Assembly: GCF_018069895.1 (NCBI RefSeq)
Contig: NZ_JAGQDH010000016.1
Location: 1-64,000, forward strand
Direction: 5' to 3'
DNA length: 64,000 nt
From: Roseovarius autotrophicus
GTDB taxonomy: Bacteria; Pseudomonadota; Alphaproteobacteria; Rhodobacterales; Rhodobacteraceae
In this document: one piece after another, positions 7,443 to 15,038 of the stretch
How the letters are laid out: every line of letters begins with the position of its first letter
Position numbering within the stretch: the stretch's first letter is position 1
Made by a program: the position numbers and the translations under genes
The notes under the pieces: generated by a model
The model's input: the letters and a program-made list of their open reading frames with translations, nothing else
The model's database searches: none
What the model was told of the DNA's origin: nothing

Positions 7443-8567
7443 TCACTCCTTCAACAGCACGGTGGCGGTGTCGGTCCATGACAGCCAAACGGTGTCTTCC
7501 CAAGTGAAGCCGCGCCGCGACAGGCGGCGGGTGTTGGCGGTCTGCGCCTTGAGCATCTGCCCCGAGGGCAGCTTGACGTGATAGGTCGAGAGATTGCCGA
7601 GATAGGCGATGTCGATGATCGTGCCCTCAACCACGTTGCGCCGATCCTCGGGGCGCTCGGCGCTGATAGCCACCTTTTCGGGGCGCAGCGCAATATGACA
7701 GGTGTCGCCATTGTCGAAAACGGTCTCGGCCTCGGCGTAGAGGGGCGGCACCCCTTCGGCATAATGGACCTCATAGCCCGCGCCGGATCTTTGCGCCTTG
7801 CCAGAGAGGATCGTTACCTCGCCGATGAAATCGGCCACATAGACGGAATTTGGTGTCTCATAGATCCGCGCGGGCGTGTCGGCCTGGATGATGCGGCCAT
7901 TGTCCATCACGGCCACGCGAGAGGCCACGGTCATCGCCTCTTCCTGATCGTGGGTGACGATGACAAAGGTGGTGCCGGTCTTTTCCTGAATATCCATCAA
8001 CTCGAATTGCGTCGCCGTGCGCAGCTTGGCGTCGAGCGCGCCCATGGGCTCGTCCAGAAGCAGCAGCTTGGGTGCCTTGGCGAGGCTGCGCGCAAGCGCC
8101 ACGCGCTGCCGCTGGCCGCCGGAGATCTGATGCGGCTTGCGCTTGGCGAACTGCGTGAGGCGGGTGAGCTTCAGCATCTCCTCGACCCGTGCCGCGATCT
8201 CGTCCCTGGGTTTGCCGTCGCGCTTGAGGCCGAAGGCGATATTGTCCCAGACCGAGAGATGCGGGAAAAGCGCGTAGGACTGGAACATCATGTTCACCGC
8301 GCGCTTGTTGGGCGGAATCGGCGCAATGTCCTTGCCGCCCAGAAGGATCGTGCCCTCGGTCGGTTTTTCGAAACCCGCAAGCATCCGCATCATCGTGGTC
8401 TTGCCACAGCCCGAGGGGCCGAGCAGGGCAAAGAATTCGCGCTCGTAGATGTCGAATGTCTGGTTGTCGATGGCGGTGAAATCACCGAATCGCTTCGTAA
8501 CATTGCGGAACTGGATAAGCGGTCTTGCCTCGGGATCATTCCACGGCTCGAAGACGATCTGCCCCAT
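7443..8567 (-). CDS. potG: Polyamine ABC transporter ATP-binding protein, PotG-type
   Basis: 374 residues. Walker A is GPSGCGKTT (about 53-61), the signature is ISGGQRQRVALARSLAK and Walker B is LLLLDEPMGALD, followed by the switch histidine in VTHDQEEAM. The last 120 residues form a TOBE/OB-type regulatory domain, as in PotG/PotA. It energises uptake through PotHI. It is separated from potF by a strong intrinsic terminator-like hairpin (8597-8622), which should lower its expression relative to the binding protein. Confidence 0.92.
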   Translation of the reverse strand: MGQIVFEPWNDPEARPLIQFRNVTKRFGDFTAIDNQTFDIYEREFFALLGPSGCGKTTMMRMLAGFEKPTEGTILLGGKDIAPIPPNKRAVNMMFQSYALFPHLSVWDNIAFGLKRDGKPRDEIAARVEEMLKLTRLTQFAKRKPHQISGGQRQRVALARSLAKAPKLLLLDEPMGALDAKLRTATQFELMDIQEKTGTTFVIVTHDQEEAMTVASRVAVMDNGRIIQADTPARIYETPNSVYVADFIGEVTILSGKAQRSGAGYEVHYAEGVPPLYAEAETVFDNGDTCHIALRPEKVAISAERPEDRRNVVEGTIIDIAYLGNLSTYHVKLPSGQMLKAQTANTRRLSRRGFTWEDTVWLSWTDTATVLLKE

Positions 8568-8596
8568 TGTGCCCCCGGCTGTTATCGTTGGAAAAA

Positions 8597-8622
8597 GGCC
8601 CGCGCCGTCGGGGGCGCGGGCC
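8597..8622 (-). terminator. Strong hairpin plus T-run between potF and potG (attenuator)
   Basis: On the minus strand, GGCCCGCGCC and GGCGCGGGCC are perfect 10-bp arms around a 6-base loop, followed directly by TTTTT. This has the form of an intrinsic terminator, placed between the first and second genes of the operon. Partial read-through would give more binding protein than transporter. Confidence 0.75.
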
Positions 8623-8632
8623 GTGTGCGGGA

Positions 8633-9718
8633 TCAGGTGCCGGACTTGATCCTGGTCCAGAGCCGGGTGACGATCCGCTGGACATTGGCCGGGTAGGGCG
8701 TGGTGGTGAAGAGGTTTTCCATCGCCTCGTCCGAGGGGTAAATGCCCGGATCGCCGATCACGTCTTCTTCGAGAAACTCCTTCGAGGCCGCGTTGCCGTT
8801 GGCATAATAGACATAGTTCGACGCGGCGGCCATGTTTTCAGGGTCCATGATGAAATTCAGGAACAGATGCGCCGCGTCCGGGTTGGGCGCATCGACCGGA
8901 ATGGCCATCTGGTCGAACCACATCTGCGCGCCCTCGGTGGGGGCGTTATAGACGATCTCGACGCCGTTATCGGCCTCTTCGGCGCGGTCGCGCGCCTGAA
9001 GGATGTCACCCGACCAGCCGACGGCCACGCAGATATCGCCATTGGCGAGGGCGTTGATATATTCCGAGCTGTGGAATTTCTGGATGTAGGGGCGCACCGC
9101 GCTTAGCACAGGCTCGGCCTTGGCGATCACGTCCGGGTCATGGCTGTTGGGGTCTTCGCCGATATATTTGAGCGCCATCGGGATCATCTCGGCGGGTGCA
9201 TCCAGGAAATGCACGCCGCAGGCGGCCAGTTTTTCCATGTTCGCCGGGTTCAGCACCAGTTCGAGACTGTCAAGCGGCGCATCCTCGCCAAGCACCTCTG
9301 TCACCTTGCCGACATTCGCGCCGATGCCGGTGGTGCCCCACATGTAGTTGATCGAATAGTCGTTGCCGGGGTCGTATTGCGCGGTGCGCGCCTCGATCAC
9401 ATCCCACATGTTCGCGAGATTGGGCAGCTTGGACTTGTCGAGCTTCTGGAACGCACCTGCTGTAATCTGGCGTTGCAGGAACGTGCCGGTCGGCACCACC
9501 ACGTCATACCCCGATCCGCCGGCGAGCATCTTGGTCTCCAGCACCTCGTTGCTGTCGAACACGTCGTAGATCAGCTTGATCCCGGTCTCCTGCTCGAATT
9601 TCGACAGAAGCCCCTCATCGATGTAGTCGGACCAGTTGTAGACCCGGACTTCCTGCGCATGAGCCGCGAAAGCCGTAAGCGCGAGCGCGGCGGTGGTGGT
9701 CATCATCAGATGTCGCAT
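8633..9718 (-). CDS. potF: Putrescine-binding periplasmic protein, PotF/SpuD-like
   Basis: 361 residues from the ATG behind CAGGAGAAGACA. The first 20 residues (MRHLMMTTTAALALTAFAAH, then AQ) are a signal peptide. The mature start EVRVYNWSDYIDEG, the FDSNEVLETKMLAGGSGYDVVV block (residues 56-77), the aromatic YMWGT box and the C-terminal NDPGIYPSDE-like segment closely follow PotF/SpuD, which bind putrescine or spermidine. It leads the operon potF-potG-potH-potI-oxidoreductase, divergent from a GntR regulator. The intergenic region carries TTTGATCAAA. Confidence 0.92.
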   Translation of the reverse strand: MRHLMMTTTAALALTAFAAHAQEVRVYNWSDYIDEGLLSKFEQETGIKLIYDVFDSNEVLETKMLAGGSGYDVVVPTGTFLQRQITAGAFQKLDKSKLPNLANMWDVIEARTAQYDPGNDYSINYMWGTTGIGANVGKVTEVLGEDAPLDSLELVLNPANMEKLAACGVHFLDAPAEMIPMALKYIGEDPNSHDPDVIAKAEPVLSAVRPYIQKFHSSEYINALANGDICVAVGWSGDILQARDRAEEADNGVEIVYNAPTEGAQMWFDQMAIPVDAPNPDAAHLFLNFIMDPENMAAASNYVYYANGNAASKEFLEEDVIGDPGIYPSDEAMENLFTTTPYPANVQRIVTRLWTRIKSGT

Positions 9719-9762
9719 TGTCTTCTCCTGTTGGTTTGGCACGTTTCCTGCCTTGCCGTAGA

Positions 9763-9772
9763 TTTGATCAAA
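9763..9772. promoter_or_regulatory. Palindrome TTTGATCAAA in the potF-GntR divergent region
   Basis: A perfect 10-bp palindrome lies 45 bases upstream of the potF start and about 90 upstream of the divergent GntR gene. The same core, TTTGATCA, occurs at 10579-10586 upstream of spuC and within a longer palindrome at 40934-40947. This makes it the best candidate operator for the GntR regulator at 9864. Confidence 0.5.
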
Positions 9773-9863
9773 AAATGCCGTGACTGGCAATATGGTAATG
9801 TTTCCACGCAGCCGTTAAACTCGCAAGGATGGAGTTTGGGAATGGATCGGAGAGGGCGCAGGG

Positions 9864-10559
9864 ATGCAGAAAACCGCACGGAAAACGGGCAGTGAGGCGG
9901 CGCCCGTTTCACGCCTTCCGGCGCATGAGACGATCTATCGCCAACTGCGCGCGCTGGTGCTGTTTGGCGACCTGGCGCCAGGGCAGGCGGTGACGATTCA
10001 GGGCCTGTGCGAGCGGCTCGGCGCGGGCATGACCCCGGTGCGCGAGGCGCTGCGACGGCTCATCGCTGAGGGCGCGCTGGAATTGCAGGGCAACAGGCGG
10101 GTCTCGGTGCCCTTGCTCGACGCCGGGCATGTAGGAGAATTGATCTTTGCCCGTCAATGGCTTGATCCACATCTGGCCGAACGTGCCACAGCCCGCGCGA
10201 GCATGGAAGACTTGCGCGCGCTGACGGCCATCGACAACGATCTGGATCGCGCGATCCTGCGCGGCGACATGCGTGGCTATCTTGAGCTAAACTACCGCTT
10301 TCATCGCCGTATCTACGAGCTTGCCGATGCGCCGATCCTCGCCGACGTGGCGGACGGGCTGTGGCTGCGTTTCGGCCCCTCGCTGCGGGTGGTCTGCGGG
10401 CGGGTTGGCACGCAAGGTTTACCGGACAAGCACAAGGATCTGCTTGCGGCCATGCGCGCGCGCGATCATCAGGCCGCTGCCGAGGCGATCCGGGCGGATG
10501 TGGTGCAGGGAATGGAGCAGGTGCGGCAATCTCTGGCGCGGGCGGTGCGGGCCGACTGA
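9864..10559 (+). CDS. GntR-family (FCD) regulator, probable polyamine-utilisation regulator
   Basis: 231 residues. The N-terminal wHTH is slightly divergent (AHETIYRQLRALVLFGDLAP then GQAVTIQGLCERLGAGMTPV, REALRRLIAEGAL). The FCD domain has the usual motif R..HRRIYELA. It sits between the divergent potF operon and the downstream spuC, so control of polyamine uptake and transamination is the obvious inference. TTTGATCA palindromes flank it on both sides. The ligand is unknown. Confidence 0.85.
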   Translation: MQKTARKTGSEAAPVSRLPAHETIYRQLRALVLFGDLAPGQAVTIQGLCERLGAGMTPVREALRRLIAEGALELQGNRRVSVPLLDAGHVGELIFARQWLDPHLAERATARASMEDLRALTAIDNDLDRAILRGDMRGYLELNYRFHRRIYELADAPILADVADGLWLRFGPSLRVVCGRVGTQGLPDKHKDLLAAMRARDHQAAAEAIRADVVQGMEQVRQSLARAVRAD

Positions 10560-10578
10560 GTCGATTGACAGGAATAAA

Positions 10579-10586
10579 TTTGATCA
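10579..10586. promoter_or_regulatory. TTTGATCA half of the shared palindrome, upstream of spuC
   Basis: AAATTTGATCATATT lies 63 bases upstream of the spuC start, in the short gap after the GntR gene. It shares an 8-base core with the perfect palindrome at 9763-9772, suggesting that one regulator controls both transcription units. Confidence 0.4.
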
Positions 10587-10648
10587 TATTCTGGGCGCAA
10601 AGCGGCTGACCGGGCCGCCCTCGATTTCCCATACTGAAAGGGACCGCC

Positions 10649-12046
10649 ATGACCGCGATCACCAACCACCTTCCCACGGCCGATCTTCAGGCGCTTGACG
10701 CTGCGCATCACATGCACCCTTTCACCCATGGCGACGGGATCAATGCCAAGGGCGCACGGATCATCACCCGCGCCCGTGGTGTGACGCTCACCGACAGCGA
10801 GGGCAACGAGATCCTCGACGCCATGGCCGGACTGTGGTGCGTCAACGTCGGCTACGGGCGCGAGGAACTGGTCGAGGCGGCGGCGCGGCAGATGCGCGAA
10901 CTGCCGTTCTACAACACCTTCTTCCAGACCAGCCATGTGCCCGCCATAGCCCTTGCCGCGAAGCTGGCGGAACTGGCGCCTGGAGATCTGAACCACGTGT
11001 TCTTTGCCGGGTCGGGGTCCGAGGCGAACGACACCAATATCCGCATGGTGCGCACCTACTGGGCCGAGATGGGCAAGCCCGAGCGCAACATCATCATCGC
11101 GCGGAAAAACGGCTATCACGGCTCGTCCATGGGCAGCGCGAGCCTTGGCGGCATGGCGGGGATGCACGCGCAGGGGGGGATGCCCATTCCCGACATCCAC
11201 CATATCGACCAGCCCCACTGGTATGCCGAAGGCGGCGACATGGACCCCGAGGCATTCGGCCTCGCGCGCGCGCGGCAACTGGAGGAAAAGATCGAGGAAC
11301 TGGGGCCGCACCGTGTCGGGGCGTTCATCGGAGAGCCGGTGCAGGGCGCGGGTGGCGTGATCATCCCGCCTGACAGCTACTGGCCCGAGATCCAGCGGAT
11401 CTGCGACAAGTATGGCATTCTGCTGATCGCCGACGAGGTGATCTGCGGGTTCGGGCGCACGGGCAACTGGTTCGGCAGCCAGACCATGGGCATCCGCCCT
11501 GACATCATGACCATCGCCAAGGGCTTGTCCTCAGGTTATGCGCCGATTGGCGGCTCGATCGTCAATGACCGCGTGGTCAATGTGATCAATGGCTGTGAGT
11601 TCAACCACGGCTATACCTATTCCGGGCACCCGGTTTCCTGTGCCGTAGCGCTGGAGAACCTGCGTATTCTTGAAGAAGAGCGCATCATAGAGCGCGTGGC
11701 CAGGCAAACCGCGCCCTACATGAAGGAGAAATGGGAGAGCCTGACCGCACATCCGCTGGTGGGCGAGGCGCGGATCGTGGGGCTGATGGGTTCGATCGCG
11801 CTGACGCCCGACAAGGCGGCCCGTGCCAGGTTCGCCTCGGAGCCTGGGACGGTGGGCTATATCTGCCGCGAGCGGTGTTTTGCCAACAACCTGGTGATGC
11901 GCCATGTAGGGGATCGCATGATCATCTCGCCGCCGCTGGTGATCGGGAACGCGGATATCGATACGCTCATCGAGCGCGCGTGGCAGTCGCTGGACGAGGC
12001 CGAGCGCCGGATCCGGGCGGATGGTCTGATGCAAGCGGCGGCGTGA
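10649..12046 (+). CDS. spuC: Putrescine-pyruvate aminotransferase, SpuC-type (class III, PLP)
   Basis: 465 residues. A fold-type I PLP aminotransferase, it is expected to convert putrescine to 4-aminobutanal with pyruvate as acceptor. The sequence follows SpuC closely: HHMHPFT near residue 21, MAGLWCVNVGYGR, GSGSEANDT, NGYHGSSMGSASLGGM, the catalytic lysine K291 in TIAKGLSSGY, and the C-terminal substrate-specificity region. It follows its regulator and is divergent from potFGHI. A large inverted repeat at 12068-12134 ends the unit. Other amines (spermidine, cadaverine) cannot be excluded. Confidence 0.88.
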   Translation: MTAITNHLPTADLQALDAAHHMHPFTHGDGINAKGARIITRARGVTLTDSEGNEILDAMAGLWCVNVGYGREELVEAAARQMRELPFYNTFFQTSHVPAIALAAKLAELAPGDLNHVFFAGSGSEANDTNIRMVRTYWAEMGKPERNIIIARKNGYHGSSMGSASLGGMAGMHAQGGMPIPDIHHIDQPHWYAEGGDMDPEAFGLARARQLEEKIEELGPHRVGAFIGEPVQGAGGVIIPPDSYWPEIQRICDKYGILLIADEVICGFGRTGNWFGSQTMGIRPDIMTIAKGLSSGYAPIGGSIVNDRVVNVINGCEFNHGYTYSGHPVSCAVALENLRILEEERIIERVARQTAPYMKEKWESLTAHPLVGEARIVGLMGSIALTPDKAARARFASEPGTVGYICRERCFANNLVMRHVGDRMIISPPLVIGNADIDTLIERAWQSLDEAERRIRADGLMQAAA

Positions 12047-12065
12047 GGGGCCAGCCCCTCACACT

Positions 12066-12135
12066 CCCCGGGATATTTGAGGCCAGAAGAAACAGCGCGC
12101 GATCTGCGGTTTCTTCTGGCCGGAAATATCCCCGC
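12066..12135. repeat. Large inverted-repeat intergenic element (Rhodobacterales-type), bidirectional terminator
   Basis: GGCCAGAAGAAAC (12081-12093) and GTTTCTTCTGGCC (12109-12121) are perfect arms. Pairing extends outward through near-matching CCCGGGATATTTG (from 12067) and CGGAAATATCCCCG (to 12134), giving arms of about 27 bases around a 15-base loop. It lies between convergent spuC and doeA. One arm recurs at 43167-43194, and shorter relatives lie at 24872-24893 and 55728-55757. Confidence 0.75.
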
Positions 12136-12172
12136 CGGAGGCTCCTGTCCGTGCCACCTGCGCCGAGGCTTG

Positions 12173-13357
12173 TCAGTCTTTCACATACATTTTCCGCGGG
12201 CGGTTGCAGAAGGTTTCCGCAGAGCCGCTTTCGGTGATGAGGATTGATTCGGTGATCTCAAGCCCCCAGTCCGACATCCAGAGACCCGGCATGAAGTGAA
12301 ACGTCATGCCCGGCTCGAGTACGGTTTCGTCCTCGGCGCGCAAGGATATGGTGCGCTCGCCCCAGTCGGGTGGATAGCTGAGGCCGATGGGATAGCCGCA
12401 GCGCGCGCCGCGCTCGATCCCGGCACGTTCAAGAGGCGCGGCGAGCGCATTGGCGATGTCGCAGGCGCGGTTGCCTGCCTTTGCGGCCTCCAGCCCTGCC
12501 TCCAGCCCCTCGACCAGAGCCTTTTCGGCGTCGAGCAGGAATTGCGGCGGCTTACCCAGAAAAAGCGTCCGGCAGAACGGCGCGTGATAGCGGCGGTAAC
12601 AGCCGGAAATCTCGAAGAATGTGGCCTCTCCGGTGGCAAATTCACGCCCGTTCCACGTCAGGTGCGGGGCGGCGGCATCGCTGCCCGAGGGCAACAGTGG
12701 CACGATGGCCGGGTAATCGCCCCAGGCCCCCTCCACGCCGCGGATCGCGTCGCGGAAGATCTCGGCCACGATCTCGTTCTTGGGGATGCCCGGCTCCACC
12801 CGTTCCATCAGGCCATCGGTGATCTTTTCCGAGATGAGCGCGGCCTTGCGGATGAATACCAACTCTTCTTCGGATTTTACCGTGCGTTGCCAGTTCACCA
12901 ATGCGGTTGCGTCAAGGAATGTCGCCTCGGGCAGTTCTTCGCGCAGCGTCTGCATCGCCTTGGCCGAGAAATAGTAATTGTCCATCTCCACGCCGATCCG
13001 CTTGTCGGCAAGGCCCATGCCGCGCAGGCGCTCTGCCAGATCCTGCATCGGGTGGCGCTCGGTCGATTGAACGTAATTATCGGCATAGCCGATCACCCGG
13101 TCATCAGTCATCCAGACGGTGCGCACCGCGCCGTTGGCATCCTGGTTGCGCCCCCACCAGACCGGATCGGCCTCGGGCAGGACGATCACACCCTGATGCA
13201 CATAGAAAGACCAGCCGTCATAGCCAGTGACCCAGTGCTGGTTCGACGGGTCGGTGATGAAGAGCACGTCCAGACCCTGCCGTGCCATGGCGGAGCGGGT
13301 CTTGTCGAGCCGGCGGGCATATTCCGCGTCGGAAAAGGGCAGGTCCTTGGTGATCAT
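12173..13357 (-). CDS. doeA: Ectoine hydrolase DoeA-like protein (M24/creatinase fold)
   Basis: 394 residues with an N-terminal creatinase-type domain (about 1-155) and a C-terminal pita-bread domain. The C-terminal part follows DoeA/EutD: DYPAIVPLLPSG, PHLTWNGREF, FFEISGCYRRYHAPFCRT, GYPIGLSYPPDWGERT and MTFHFMPGLW. DoeA opens the ectoine ring to N-acetyl-diaminobutyrate. The canonical M24 metal Asp pair is replaced (FFEISG...HAPFC), as expected for metal-free members. The deacetylase DoeB and ectoine transporters are not in the window. The divergent aminotransferase could act on a product, but that is inference. Confidence 0.75.
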   Translation of the reverse strand: MITKDLPFSDAEYARRLDKTRSAMARQGLDVLFITDPSNQHWVTGYDGWSFYVHQGVIVLPEADPVWWGRNQDANGAVRTVWMTDDRVIGYADNYVQSTERHPMQDLAERLRGMGLADKRIGVEMDNYYFSAKAMQTLREELPEATFLDATALVNWQRTVKSEEELVFIRKAALISEKITDGLMERVEPGIPKNEIVAEIFRDAIRGVEGAWGDYPAIVPLLPSGSDAAAPHLTWNGREFATGEATFFEISGCYRRYHAPFCRTLFLGKPPQFLLDAEKALVEGLEAGLEAAKAGNRACDIANALAAPLERAGIERGARCGYPIGLSYPPDWGERTISLRAEDETVLEPGMTFHFMPGLWMSDWGLEITESILITESGSAETFCNRPRKMYVKD

Positions 13358-13408
13358 GGGCGCGTCCGTCCTGTGATTTGCCGCGCCATATTGAGGTTTT
13401 GGCTCTGA

Positions 13409-13431
13409 TCTGACAAAGAAAATCCGTCAGA
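13409..13431. promoter_or_regulatory. Weak dyad in the doeA-aminotransferase divergent region
   Basis: TCTGAC (13409-13414) and GTCAGA (13426-13431) form a 6-11-6 inverted repeat between the divergent starts. A further CAGACCA copy lies at about 13445-13452. It could be an operator; no local regulator gene is available to pair with it. Confidence 0.25.
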
Positions 13432-13510
13432 CCATGTCGCTTTCAGACCAGAGAGCGGCCAGAATTTTCCGCAGCGCCCCTTGGCGCGCCCGTTCCCGAA
13501 AGGAAAGACG

Positions 13511-14881
13511 ATGCTCAGAAACGATCAACTCGACCAATGGGACCGCGAGAATTTCTTTCATCCCTCCACGCATCTGGCGCAATTCGCGCGGGGCGAGGCC
13601 CCCAATCGGGTCATCACCGGGGGCAGCGGCTGCCATATCGAGGATCGTGACGGGAACCGCCTGCTTGATGCCTTTGCCGGGCTTTACTGTGTCAATGTGG
13701 GCTATGGTCGTCAGGAAATCGCCGAGGCGATCGCCGCGCAGGCGCGTGAGTTGGCCTATTACCACGCCTATGTGGGCCATGGCACCGAGGCGTCGATCAC
13801 GCTGGCCAAGATGATCCTCGACCGCGCGCCAGCGCATATGTCCAAGGTCTATTTCGGCCTCTCGGGTTCGGACGCCAACGAGACCAACATCAAGCTGATA
13901 TGGTATTACAACAACATCCTCGGGCGTCCCGAGAAGAAGAAGATCATCTCTCGCTGGCGCGGCTATCACGGCTCCGGGCTGATGACCGGCTCGCTGACGG
14001 GGCTGGAGCTTTTCCACAAGAAGTTTGATTTGCCGCTGGCGCAGGTGCTGCATACCGAGGCACCCTATTATTATCGCCGCGCCGAACTTGGGCAATCCGA
14101 GGCGCAGTTCACCGCGCATTGTGCGGCGGAGCTTGAGGCGCTGATCGCGCGGGAAGGGGCGGACACCATCGCCGCCTTCATCGGCGAACCGGTCCTGGGC
14201 ACAGGGGGCATCGTGCCGCCGCCTACAGGCTATTGGGCCGCCATTCAGGAGGTGCTGGAGAAGCACGACATCCTGCTGATTGCCGACGAAGTGGTGACGG
14301 GCTTTGGCCGTCTCGGCACGATGTTCGGATCCGAGCATTATGGCCTGAAGCCTGACCTCATCACCATCGCCAAGGGGTTGACGAGCGCCTATGCGCCGCT
14401 CTCGGGCAGCATTGTAGGCGAAAAGATGTGGAAGGTGCTGGAGCAGGGCACGGACGAGAACGGCCCCATCGGCCACGGATGGACCTATTCGGCCCATCCC
14501 GTCGGGGCTGCGGCGGGGGTGGCGAATCTCAAGCTTCTCGACGATCTGGACCTCATCGCCAACAACCGCAAGGTGGGCGGCTATCTCAACCGCACCATGG
14601 CCGAGGCGCTGGCGGATCACCCGAATGTCGGCGAGGTGCGCGGCGAGGGGATGCTTTGTGCGGTGGAGTTTGTGAAGGACACGGACAGCCGCACATTCTT
14701 TGATCCCGGCGACAAGATCGGCCCGCAGATTGCCGCCGCGCTGGCCGCTGATCACGTCATCGGGCGTGCCATGCCGCAGGGTGATATCCTCGGTTTCGCG
14801 CCGCCCTTCTGCCTGACGCGCCAAGAGGCGGACGAGGTGGTGGACAAGACGTTGAAGGCGGTAAGATCGGTTCTGAACTGA
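13511..14881 (+). CDS. Class III omega-aminotransferase (PLP)
   Basis: 456 residues from the ATG behind AAAGGAAAGACG. It is a fold-type I class III enzyme with FAGLYCVNVGYGRQEIAEA, GLSGSDANETN, WRGYHGSGLMTGSLTG and the PLP lysine K288 in TIAKGLTSAYAPLSG. It resembles bacterial omega-transaminases acting on terminal amines or omega-amino acids with pyruvate. It is a distinct paralogue of SpuC at 10649, with YYHAYVGHGTEAS where SpuC has YNTFFQTSH. It is divergent from doeA and upstream of a polyamine-type ABC transporter. The substrate is unknown. Confidence 0.85.
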   Translation: MLRNDQLDQWDRENFFHPSTHLAQFARGEAPNRVITGGSGCHIEDRDGNRLLDAFAGLYCVNVGYGRQEIAEAIAAQARELAYYHAYVGHGTEASITLAKMILDRAPAHMSKVYFGLSGSDANETNIKLIWYYNNILGRPEKKKIISRWRGYHGSGLMTGSLTGLELFHKKFDLPLAQVLHTEAPYYYRRAELGQSEAQFTAHCAAELEALIAREGADTIAAFIGEPVLGTGGIVPPPTGYWAAIQEVLEKHDILLIADEVVTGFGRLGTMFGSEHYGLKPDLITIAKGLTSAYAPLSGSIVGEKMWKVLEQGTDENGPIGHGWTYSAHPVGAAAGVANLKLLDDLDLIANNRKVGGYLNRTMAEALADHPNVGEVRGEGMLCAVEFVKDTDSRTFFDPGDKIGPQIAAALAADHVIGRAMPQGDILGFAPPFCLTRQEADEVVDKTLKAVRSVLN

Positions 14882-14900
14882 GCGCTCTTTCCTGATTTGA

Positions 14901-14940
14901 CGGATTCGCGGGCTATTCGCCCCAGAGGTTCGCGAATCCG
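14901..14940. terminator. Perfect 10-bp inverted repeat between aminotransferase and ABC operon
   Basis: CGGATTCGCG (14901-14910) and CGCGAATCCG (14931-14940) pair around a 20-base loop, 20 bases after the aminotransferase stop. There is no T-run after it. It could be a terminator or a protein-binding dyad for the ABC operon that follows. A small hairpin, CGTGG/CCACG, follows at 15001-15015. Confidence 0.45.
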
Positions 14941-15038
14941 GCTAAAAACGTCGCAGATCGCTTGCATCGGACAAAGTTTGGCGCTTAAGTCGTGTGCGAA
15001 CGTGGAAAAACCACGATGTAAAGTACAGGGAGTATCGG

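Noticed and set aside
9864..12046. The polyamine block as a horizontally acquired island
   Set aside because: Base composition, codon use and operon style look like the rest of the window, and no integrase, tRNA or direct repeats flank it.
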